From positions 1-5,982 of the forward strand of contig DAOQAY010000161.1 of the NCBI GenBank assembly GCA_035354435.1: DNA of 5,982 nt, given 5' to 3'. The position numbers and the translations under genes were made by a program. Shown in pieces: positions 1-5,667 of the stretch; the stretch's first letter is position 1; each line of letters begins with the position of its first letter. The notes beneath the pieces are model-generated. The model saw only the letters and a program-made list of their open reading frames with translations. It was not told the origin of the DNA and did no database searches. The DNA is from JAKLDO01 sp035354435 (GTDB taxonomy: Bacteria; UBP6; UBA1177).

Positions 1-1
1 T

Positions 2-640
2 CTTACATCCTATTATATTGATAAATACGAAGTCACGATAAGTCAGTATCAACTCTGTCAGAATGCAGGTGTTTGTACCGAACCTCATGATGTTACATCA
101 ATAATGTATCAGAATTATTATTATAATTCGAATTATGCAGGCTTTCCTGTGATCTGGGTTTCATGGAATCAGGCTCAGATTTTCTGCAATTGGGCCGGGA
201 AATCGCTTCCGACTGAAGCACAGTGGGAAAAAGCTGCAAGAGGTGAGACTTTAAGAGAATATCCATGGGGAGATGTGGCTCCGGCAGACAACATCGAAGC
301 AACTGTAGCCAATTATTCGGCTCTTTTCGGTGATGTTACCAGTGCATCATGGGGTGATGACGGAGTTTCACCATATGGAGTTTATAACATGGCAGGAAAT
401 GTTGCTGAATGGACTGATTCATGGCACAATATTGATTCTTATTACATTAAAAGAACTGATGGTGCTGTTGCTGAAAATCCTACAGGACCTGCGGAATCTC
501 CTACTCAGGAAAAAGTCATTAGAGGCGGAAGCTGGGTTTCACTTGAAAATGAAATTAAGACATATTCGAGGGACAAGTCTTTTCCGAACTACAGATATTA
601 CAATCTTGGTTTCAGATGTGTCCAGTCAATTAATGAATGA
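2..640 (+). CDS. Formylglycine-generating-enzyme-like (SUMF1/FGE-sulfatase fold) protein, 5'-truncated
   Basis: The reading frame is open from the left edge, so the N-terminus is missing; 212 residues are visible. The text follows the FGE-sulfatase family in order: 'YYIDKYEVTISQY' (residues 4-16), 'PVIWVSWNQAQIFCNWAG' followed by 'LPTEAQWEKAARG' (49-81), 'YPWGD' (87-91), 'YGVYNMAGNVAEWTDSW' (125-141), 'VIRGGSW' (172-178) and 'NLGFRCV' (201-207), ending as these proteins usually do. True formylglycine-generating enzymes carry a copper-binding cysteine pair shortly after the RGGS motif. Here the aligned stretch 'RGGSWVSLENEIKTYSR' has no cysteine, so this is probably a non-catalytic family member, perhaps a surface or binding protein. 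Cys19 and Cys25 ('LCQNAGVC') could form a disulfide if the protein is exported; such segments are frequent in myxobacterial members as I recall them. The start and any signal peptide lie outside the window. The stop overlaps an ATG by the ATGA pattern, and the next gene follows 20 bp later, suggesting co-transcription. Family is sure; function is not. Confidence 0.88.
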   Translation, partial: LTSYYIDKYEVTISQYQLCQNAGVCTEPHDVTSIMYQNYYYNSNYAGFPVIWVSWNQAQIFCNWAGKSLPTEAQWEKAARGETLREYPWGDVAPADNIEATVANYSALFGDVTSASWGDDGVSPYGVYNMAGNVAEWTDSWHNIDSYYIKRTDGAVAENPTGPAESPTQEKVIRGGSWVSLENEIKTYSRDKSFPNYRYYNLGFRCVQSINE

Positions 641-647
641 TTTGTGC

Positions 648-653
648 GGGGAG
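648..653 (+). promoter_or_regulatory. Ribosome binding site deciding the lipoprotein start
   Basis: GGGGAG lies 7 bases before ATG 661. It lies downstream of the alternative ATG at 637, so it cannot serve that start. Together with the signal peptide beginning at 661, it fixes the start. Confidence 0.7.
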
Positions 654-660
654 ATATAAA

Positions 661-2406
661 ATGAGGAAATTCAGTTTTCTTACTTTGTTTTTGCTGGTAA
701 TCGCTTTTTTTGCATTCCTTTCATGTAATGAGAGCGATTCTAAAACTGATGAGCTGGTATTGCCTGATTCTGATGTGGTCAATGACGGTCAGACAGTGCC
801 TGATGATACCGTTGATTGCAATTATTCCAGCACAGACAACAGGTTGAAACCCAAAAATGATGAAGTTGTTTTTTCAGGTCTGCTTTTTAATGAAAAGTCA
901 CTAACAAAATTCACATATGTCATGAACAGATGCTATACCTGTAATGATGCGACACCTCTTATCATAAATTCAATGACGATCGTTAATGAGAACGGTGTTG
1001 AGGATACTGGTTATTTTATAATTGAAAGTAATCCTGTGAGCGGCGGTCCTGTAAGTCTTAAAAATAATGAGGAGATAGGAATAGGTATTTCAACTACTGC
1101 AGAAACATGGGAAGAGCATGTCAGATATCTTAGAATTAAAAGCAACGACAAATGCAATCCGAATTTTGACCTTAAACTTGTAAGTCAGACAAAGCCGACC
1201 GGAAGAATAGTTGTGAAAACTATTGATGATGCTGATCCACTAGATGAAATAATGGTGTTTTCGGATGTTCAGGATGAACTTGTAAATAAACTTCAGGTTG
1301 AAAATGAAGGAACTGCAACTTTGAAGCTGCTTTCGGTTTCAATTACTGCCGGAAAATCAAAAAATGCCAATGAAATGGGTTTTTTCATTAATAATCCTCC
1401 GGAACCTTCAGTCCAGATCGCACCGAAAGGCAATCTTCAGCTTGAGATAGGATGCAGAAATGATAAGGAATATCCTGAACCGATAACTGGTGAGCTTTTA
1501 ATTGAAAATGATGATCCTACCGAATATGGAAAGAATCAGAGCAAAAGAATAATTTTAAAGTGCGGCCCGGATGTTGATAAAGCTCCGAAAGCTGTTCTTA
1601 CATGTGAACCGGAAAAGATTTCTGTGCTTCAGTGGGCTACGATGGATGGGAGCGACAGCGTTGACAGTGACGGAACTTCCAAACTTGAATTGAAGTATCT
1701 CTGGACAACCAAAACGACTCCTGGAGGTATAACAACCGATATAGTTGACGACATCAACAGAGCGGGTTATCCGATCAATAATAATCCGACAAATGAGGTG
1801 TCAAAGGCGGCATTTCAGGCAAAAATGAAGGGGATTTATGTTATCAGACTTATAGTGATAAACAACAAAGGCATAAGCAGTATCCCTGCTGAGTGTACAG
1901 TCGAAGCCATTTCTGACGATGATCTTGCTGTAAAGCTTCTCTGGGACAATAAAAATGCCGATATGGACATTCATCTTGTCAGACCTGACGGTACTTACGG
2001 CGATCCGGTTTCAGACTGCTATTTCTGGAACTGTTCACCTCAATATTCCGGAGCAAGACCTGACTGGGGAGTTGAAGGTGATGAAAAAGATGATCCGTAT
2101 CTTGATCTTGACAATACTACTGGAATGGGACCGGAAACACTTGCTGTAAACAAACCCGCAAACGGAACTTATAAAGTTATAGTTCATGCCTATGATACTA
2201 CAAAAGGACCTACAACTGCAGTTGTAAAAGCGTATGTCCATTCTGTAGAGGAATCGTCGCAGTCTCTTTTGATGAATATTACTGATACATGCTGGGATGT
2301 TTATACGATTGATGTTTCCGACGGTGACGGTACTAAAAAGAATCTTGTAGTTCATGCGATAACTCCTGCGACTGCTTATGAATGTGCAAGACCTTCTCAG
2401 AATTGA
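661..2406 (+). CDS. Multidomain outer-surface lipoprotein with PKD-like and C-terminal 'DxDxHLVRPDG' domains
   Basis: The product is 581 residues from ATG 661. This start is preferred over the in-frame ATG at 637 because GGGGAG (648-653) sits 7 bases upstream and because it begins a clean signal peptide: 'MRKF', a hydrophobic core, then 'FLSC' with Cys22 as the likely lipidated residue (Phe at -3 makes the lipobox imperfect). An acidic low-complexity linker (about 23-52) follows. Residues about 65-178 and 185-300 look like two beta-sandwich repeats of the choice-of-anchor/ASPM type; each has a 'N..E/G.T'-like start and ends before a Cys-containing turn. Residues about 308-415 are PKD-like ('MDGSDSVDSDG', 'YLWTT', 'GIYVIRLIVINNKG'). 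The C-terminal part (about 421-570) has 'LLWDNKNADMDIHLVRPDG', a Cys pair 'DCYFWNC' (453, 458), 'PDWGVEGDEKDDPYLDLD' and 'GTYKVIVHAYD', a combination I associate with myxobacterial surface proteins. The acidic loops could bind calcium (inference). No enzyme motif was seen. It lies between the FGE-like gene and uppP in a tight cluster. Confidence 0.85.
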   Translation: MRKFSFLTLFLLVIAFFAFLSCNESDSKTDELVLPDSDVVNDGQTVPDDTVDCNYSSTDNRLKPKNDEVVFSGLLFNEKSLTKFTYVMNRCYTCNDATPLIINSMTIVNENGVEDTGYFIIESNPVSGGPVSLKNNEEIGIGISTTAETWEEHVRYLRIKSNDKCNPNFDLKLVSQTKPTGRIVVKTIDDADPLDEIMVFSDVQDELVNKLQVENEGTATLKLLSVSITAGKSKNANEMGFFINNPPEPSVQIAPKGNLQLEIGCRNDKEYPEPITGELLIENDDPTEYGKNQSKRIILKCGPDVDKAPKAVLTCEPEKISVLQWATMDGSDSVDSDGTSKLELKYLWTTKTTPGGITTDIVDDINRAGYPINNNPTNEVSKAAFQAKMKGIYVIRLIVINNKGISSIPAECTVEAISDDDLAVKLLWDNKNADMDIHLVRPDGTYGDPVSDCYFWNCSPQYSGARPDWGVEGDEKDDPYLDLDNTTGMGPETLAVNKPANGTYKVIVHAYDTTKGPTTAVVKAYVHSVEESSQSLLMNITDTCWDVYTIDVSDGDGTKKNLVVHAITPATAYECARPSQN

Positions 2407-2412
2407 TAACCT

Positions 2413-3189
2413 ATGAATTTCATTGAATCAATTCTTCTGGGAATTTTGCAGGGAATGACAGAATTCCTACCAGTAAGTTCATCGGGACACCTTATTCTCC
2501 TTGAACATTTAATGGGACTGAAAGAAGTTCCTATGATATATGACATTGCATTGCATGTCGCATCTCTTCTTGCTGTTCTTATATTTTTCAGGCGCAAGGT
2601 GACAACTCTTTTCAAATCCGTTTTTGATCTTACTGCAAGAAATGAACATAAATATATTCTGTTTCTTATTACAAGTACGATTGTTACAGGACTTATGGTC
2701 TTTGCAACAAAACCGGTCATTATGTTCTTAAGGGATACTCCATCCTATTTATCAATATGTTTTGTAATTACCGGAGTTTTTCTGATAACAGCTCAGATTC
2801 TTATGAAAAAGGGCAATACGGCACATAAAATATCGTTTACGGATGCGCTTTTTATCGGTTTTTTGCAGGGAATTGCAGTTCTGCCGGGAGTTTCAAGGTC
2901 AGGTTCAACGATTTCGGCAGGTCTTATGAGGAAGATGTCGGGTGAAAATGCTGTTGAATATTCGTTTATGCTTTCCATTCCGGCTATCTTGGGTGCTCTG
3001 GTGCTTGAATCAGGGAAAGGTGCTTTGGGAAATATTGATATTACAGTTCTGTCCGCCGGTTTTATCGCAGCACTGCTAGTAAGTATAGCGTCTCTTAAAT
3101 TCTTAGTGTTTATGATAAGAAAAACAGCACTTTATCCATTTGCAATCTATGTGCTGATTCTTGCGGCGATAGTTCCTTTTGTGATATAA
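2413..3189 (+). CDS. uppP: Undecaprenyl-diphosphatase (UppP/BacA)
   Basis: An integral inner-membrane phosphatase that converts undecaprenyl diphosphate to undecaprenyl phosphate, recycling the lipid carrier for peptidoglycan and surface polysaccharide synthesis; overexpression gives bacitracin resistance in known cases. The 258 residues are slightly below the usual 260-280 and look complete. Both signature motifs are present: 'QGMTEFLPVSSSGHL' (13-27), with Glu17, Ser23 and His26 matching the catalytic Glu-Ser-His region, and 'LPGVSRSGSTIS' (157-168), with Arg162 matching the conserved arginine of the PGxSRSG motif. Many hydrophobic stretches (for example about 46-59, 81-97, 112-130, 183-199, 212-235 and 241-258) fit the polytopic fold with two inverted repeats. 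It starts 6 bp after the lipoprotein stop. No clear Shine-Dalgarno sequence is visible before ATG 2413, so translation may be coupled to the upstream gene. The ATG start gives the family's normal N-terminus. Confidence 0.97.
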   Translation: MNFIESILLGILQGMTEFLPVSSSGHLILLEHLMGLKEVPMIYDIALHVASLLAVLIFFRRKVTTLFKSVFDLTARNEHKYILFLITSTIVTGLMVFATKPVIMFLRDTPSYLSICFVITGVFLITAQILMKKGNTAHKISFTDALFIGFLQGIAVLPGVSRSGSTISAGLMRKMSGENAVEYSFMLSIPAILGALVLESGKGALGNIDITVLSAGFIAALLVSIASLKFLVFMIRKTALYPFAIYVLILAAIVPFVI

Positions 3190-3207
3190 ATAATTAAACT
3201 CTAAAAC

Positions 3208-3236
3208 TTGACTACCAAAACCACATTTTCTATACT
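3208..3236 (+). promoter_or_regulatory. Near-consensus sigma70-type promoter for the outer-membrane protein gene
   Basis: TTGACT (3208-3213, -35) and TATACT (3231-3236, -10) are separated by exactly 17 bases; each hexamer differs from consensus at one position. The preceding bases (about 3184-3206) are very AT-rich, like an UP element. The expected transcription start is near 3243, leaving a leader of about 22 bases before ATG 3265. The site lies in the gap after uppP and marks a separate transcription unit. No experimental support is available from sequence alone. Confidence 0.72.
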
Positions 3237-3253
3237 CTATCAAATTGGATTCC

Positions 3254-3258
3254 GGAGG
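3254..3258 (+). promoter_or_regulatory. Strong ribosome binding site for the outer-membrane protein
   Basis: GGAGG lies 6 bases before ATG 3265. It selects this start over TTG 3208, which is part of the -35 box, and over ATG 3259, which directly abuts the ribosome binding site. Confidence 0.8.
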
Positions 3259-3264
3259 ATGCTC

Positions 3265-4521
3265 ATGTTTAAAAAGGTTTTATCAGTATTCATATTCGGT
3301 ATGTTCTTTTTTTCTCTTTATCCGGCGGAAGTAACGGATGTCGCAAGTTCCGCAGACAAAAACGATCCTTTTGACCTTAATCTGGATATACAGTATCTTT
3401 CTACCCATCATTTCGGATCTATAAAGAGAGAGTATAACAATTATGCTGATTATGTTTATGAAGATGATAACGGCAAACCATACTATTCTACTGAAGGCAG
3501 AAGAGTAGAAACAAAAGAATACGAAGGAAATCCGGCACTTTATTATATGCACAAAATGCTGTTCGACCTTGAAATAGGTCTTTACCACAATCTTTCTTTT
3601 TCATTCGGTCTTCCTGTGGTGATCTCTGAGCAGTATAAAATGGTGATGTTTGATACCGTAAATGCTCCTGATAGTTCAACTCTTGCAGGTCAGCAGCTTT
3701 TTCCGTGGGCAGGAAATCTTGATTATGAGCACAAAGGTATCGGCGATATTTCATTCGGACTTCAATGGGCTCCTTTTTCACAGGAAAGAAAGAATGTTTT
3801 TATGAGCTGGCTTGTAGGAATAAACATTACTTTTCCCACAGCTTCTGTAAAAACTCCTTCAGGAATGAATGTCAAAAGCAAAAGTCCAGACGGTTCTGAT
3901 ATTATTGTTCCGTCAGGCAAAGCACAGAGCGGTGTGGGCGACGGTCTTTTCAAACTTGATTTCAGAACTGCCGCATCAAAAAGATATTCAACCGCTGAAC
4001 CTTATCTGCAACTGCTCTTTTCGCTTCCGGTAAATTCATCAAAATCAATTTACAACGATCCGAAAGAAGCTTTCACGATCAATACCGGCACTGAAATATA
4101 TCTTTATGAGAACAAAAATCTCGGACAGGTTTTCAAACTCAGGACAGATATTGAAGTTATGTATACGAATAAAGGTGATGCATATAATGCCATTGCTGAT
4201 GCCAGATGGGTTTATGACGATAATTCATTATTTGCAAAACTTCCTGTTGAAGATCCGTGGGTTCAGATATCAGGAATGTTGAAACTGTCTGCACAAGTCT
4301 GGAAATATATTGAGTTTGGCGGTTTCGCAAAATTCGGATACAGGCACAAACATTATCTCACAAATGCAGGTATGGGATCAGACAGTTATATTCCGGGACT
4401 TGACAGTGAGTTGACACCTTGGATAGGGAACAGTGATCAGAAAAGCAAAAGCGGTGGAAGGCTTCTTGCTGAAGAATATTTTGTTCTCGACTGGGGATTT
4501 GATCTGAAAGTTCTTTTCTGA
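3265..4521 (+). CDS. Outer-membrane beta-barrel protein of unknown function
   Basis: The product is 418 residues from ATG 3265. Residues 1-21 form a Sec signal peptide: 'MFKK', a Phe-rich hydrophobic core, then 'SLYPA' with probable cleavage before Glu22. The mature protein is rich in aromatic and glycine residues with alternating beta-strand patterns, for example 'LEIGLYHNLSFSFGLPVV', 'IGDISFGLQWAPF', 'FMSWLVGINITFPTAS', 'AEPYLQLLFSLPV' and 'YIEFGGFAKFGYRHKHYL'. It ends '...FVLDWGFDLKVLF', a terminal strand with final Phe typical of proteins inserted by the BAM complex. The 'GLPVV' to 'GIGDISFGLQW' to 'TFPTA' layout recalls the MetA-pathway/phenol-degradation and transporter-like OMP families, but I cannot assign a substrate. 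The gene has its own promoter, and mpl follows after 41 bp with no obvious terminator, so read-through is possible. An outer-membrane barrel is well supported; the role is unknown. Confidence 0.82.
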   Translation: MFKKVLSVFIFGMFFFSLYPAEVTDVASSADKNDPFDLNLDIQYLSTHHFGSIKREYNNYADYVYEDDNGKPYYSTEGRRVETKEYEGNPALYYMHKMLFDLEIGLYHNLSFSFGLPVVISEQYKMVMFDTVNAPDSSTLAGQQLFPWAGNLDYEHKGIGDISFGLQWAPFSQERKNVFMSWLVGINITFPTASVKTPSGMNVKSKSPDGSDIIVPSGKAQSGVGDGLFKLDFRTAASKRYSTAEPYLQLLFSLPVNSSKSIYNDPKEAFTINTGTEIYLYENKNLGQVFKLRTDIEVMYTNKGDAYNAIADARWVYDDNSLFAKLPVEDPWVQISGMLKLSAQVWKYIEFGGFAKFGYRHKHYLTNAGMGSDSYIPGLDSELTPWIGNSDQKSKSGGRLLAEEYFVLDWGFDLKVLF

Positions 4522-4562
4522 TGTTTTTTCAAAGATTATCAATGTTTTCAATGGAATAAGAA

Positions 4563-5225
4563 ATGAAAATTAAAGGAAAAAAGATTCTTTTTGCGCGCAT
4601 CTGCGGCACCGGAGTAAGTTCAATAGCTCTTATCTGCAAGAAAATGGGAGCACATGTTATCGGTGTGGATCTGGCATATTATCCTCCGGTAAGCACAAAA
4701 CTGAAGGAAGAGAACATCCCTTGTCACAATATGGACAGATTCTTCGATATTATTGAGAACGACAAACCTGATCTGATAGTTGTCGGCAATGCGCTCGGCG
4801 GAAAATCAAAGGAGGCTGAATTTATTACAAAAGGGACCATTCCTTTTTATTCAATGCCGTCATTTATGGAAAAGTTCCTTTTTGACAAAAAACATCCCGT
4901 TGTAATTGCCGGGACTCATGGAAAGACCACGACAACTACTATTTTCAGTGAGCTTCTGACCGGTATCGGCAGAAATCCATCGTACATGATCGGCGGAATT
5001 CCTGAATTTTCAGGAACAAATGCGGCATTTTCCGAAGATGAAAGCTATTTTGTCATAGAAGGTGATGAATATGACACGGCTTACTTTGATAAAGGTCCGA
5101 AATTTCTTCATTATATGCCGGAAACCTCTGTTGTTACCTCAATAGAGTTCGATCATGCCGATATCTATGATTCGGTTGATGCGATATTCGATAATTTTAG
5201 GAAACTTGTTGATATTACAAGGTAA
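4563..5225 (+). CDS. mpl: Mpl (UDP-MurNAc:L-Ala-gamma-D-Glu-meso-DAP ligase), N-terminal fragment ended by a premature TAA
   Basis: Mpl attaches recycled murein tripeptide to UDP-N-acetylmuramate in the cytoplasm, using ATP (murein recycling in Gram-negative bacteria). The fragment shows the Mur-ligase N-terminal Rossmann domain ('ICGTGVSS', 13-20; 'YYPPVSTKL', 39-47), the P-loop 'AGTHGKTTT' (116-124), 'GGIPEF' (144-149), and the segment 'EYDTAYFDKGPKFLHY' (169-184) followed by 'SIEFDHADIY' (193-202), which separate Mpl from MurC. The family is about 450 residues, but this frame stops after 220 at TAA 5223-5225. The same frame then continues with good Mpl similarity from 5226, so the stop interrupts one ancestral gene without a frame change. 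The start has only a weak GGAA-type ribosome binding site (4553-4556); an upstream ATG at 4551 meets a stop at once. The fragment lacks the C-terminal ligase domain and is unlikely to be active alone. Assignment is secure. Whether the stop is real or a sequence error is open. Confidence 0.9.
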   Translation: MKIKGKKILFARICGTGVSSIALICKKMGAHVIGVDLAYYPPVSTKLKEENIPCHNMDRFFDIIENDKPDLIVVGNALGGKSKEAEFITKGTIPFYSMPSFMEKFLFDKKHPVVIAGTHGKTTTTTIFSELLTGIGRNPSYMIGGIPEFSGTNAAFSEDESYFVIEGDEYDTAYFDKGPKFLHYMPETSVVTSIEFDHADIYDSVDAIFDNFRKLVDITR

Positions 5226-5228
5226 AGA

Positions 5229-5561
5229 GTGATCCTTTGTCTTGACTATGAGTATAACCGTAAACTTTTGAAGTTCATTCCTTCTGAAAAACTTTTCACA
5301 TATTCGACGCATGACAGTTCTGCTGATGTGTTTATCAGTTTTGTGAAAAGGGAAGGGAATCTCATGGTGTTTTCCGCTCAATTTAAAAATGGAGAAAAAT
5401 TCAGCTTCAGATCGCCGCTTTTCGGCAACCAGAACCTGATGAATCTCGGTGCACTTGTTTCATTCCTTTATTGCGAAGGTTTTGAATTGCCCGCGGGCTG
5501 TAATTTAAAAGGGCACATAAATCTGAAGTATCAAGATATAGTTCGCCTAATACCATTTTAA
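5229..5561 (+). pseudogene. mpl: Continuation of mpl (central-domain remnant), 3' end replaced by unrelated sequence
   Basis: This frame is the same as that of the upstream mpl fragment and is separated from it only by TAA 5223-5225 and one further codon; GTG 5229 is just the next possible start. 'VILCLDYEYNRKLLKFIP' corresponds to the Mpl segment after 'FRKLVDI', and 'SPLFGNQNLMNLGALVSFL' with 'YCEGF' corresponds to the G..HN..N..A....G motif of the central Mur-ligase domain, although the usual His is Gln here. Mpl-like sequence fades at about 5480-5490. The remaining 24 or so residues to the stop at 5561 do not fit the expected 'F.G..RR.E' motif. The 'DDFAHHPTA' region and the whole C-terminal ligase domain (about 150 residues) are absent. 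The last 98 bases overlap a minus-strand HTH gene. It is therefore best read as a broken gene remnant, not an independent gene. Confidence 0.78.
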
Positions 5562-5667
5562 TCTCTGGTATTTTCTTCGAAGCGATTATTTTCTGTATTT
5601 CATTGTTCGTTGTATCAGAAACCGACTGGTATTCATTATTGTCGTCAGCAGCAATTTTAGGTGGCAA
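5407..5667 (-). CDS. Helix-turn-helix (excisionase/MerR-like, HTH_17 type) protein, C-terminally truncated
   Basis: Read on the minus strand from TTG 5667, residues 42-69 contain 'ELYLDTSDLCALLN' and 'SPRAIQNLRNKGM', which match the pattern 'WLD..DV...L.IS.RTLQ..R..G' of small DNA-binding proteins common on Bacteroidota conjugative and integrative elements. In that family the pattern is followed by 'P(Y/F)T.IGGK.(Y/F)Y'. Here it runs into 'KQVHRDSSGSGCRKAAI', which is the antisense of mpl, so the real C-terminus is missing and only about 5464-5667 is likely native. The start is uncertain. TTG 5667 overlaps the last codons of the upstream minus-strand ORF and directly follows a G-run (AAGGGGGG) with no normal spacing. 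ATG 5556 would leave just the HTH core. The polar, helical N-terminal part (about 12-37) resembles that of full-length relatives, which favours the longer form. The family call is from pattern memory; moderate confidence. Confidence 0.5.
   Translation of the reverse strand: MPPKIAADDNNEYQSVSDTTNNEIQKIIASKKIPEIKMVLGELYLDTSDLCALLNYSPRAIQNLRNKGMKQVHRDSSGSGCRKAAI
5464..5490. other. Probable breakpoint joining mpl to a foreign or misassembled segment
   Basis: Mpl-like sequence on the plus strand can be followed to about 5480-5490, while HTH-family sequence on the minus strand can be followed down to about 5464. Each gene loses its 3' part here, and the two point at each other. The roughly 25 bases that fit both reading patterns may be a short shared sequence at which two DNAs were joined, either in the cell or during assembly. 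The exact base is not determinable from this window. Confidence 0.5.

Noticed and set aside
637..660. Earlier ATG (637) as start of the lipoprotein
   Set aside because: It would put eight residues 'MICAGRYK' ahead of a standard signal peptide, and the GGGGAG ribosome binding site lies downstream of it, correctly spaced for ATG 661.
2211..2226. Perfect 16-base palindrome TACAACTGCAGTTGTA
   Set aside because: It lies within the lipoprotein coding sequence, encodes an ordinary stretch (Thr-Thr-Ala-Val-Val), has no T-run, no partner copy was noticed, and it is plausibly chance.
2035..2720. Minus-strand open frames (about 107 codons each) opposite the lipoprotein and uppP
   Set aside because: They lie antisense to well-supported genes, show no recognisable domain and are explained by the codon pattern of the plus-strand genes.
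3283..3953. Several minus-strand open frames opposite the outer-membrane protein gene
   Set aside because: They overlap one another and a well-supported plus-strand gene with promoter, ribosome binding site and signal peptide; no coding evidence of their own.
4522..4562. Possible terminator between the outer-membrane protein gene and mpl
   Set aside because: There are T-runs but no stable GC-rich stem before them, so no intrinsic terminator can be supported.
5223..5225. Stop-codon recoding (programmed read-through) in mpl
   Set aside because: No recoding structure was seen, TAA also ends uppP here, and the gene is additionally missing its 3' part, so decay or sequence error is simpler.
5490..5497. 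Palindrome CCCGCGGG near the breakpoint as an attachment or recombination site
   Set aside because: Only 8 bases long, and it codes for part of the HTH 'SPRA' motif on the minus strand; no repeat copy was found in the window.
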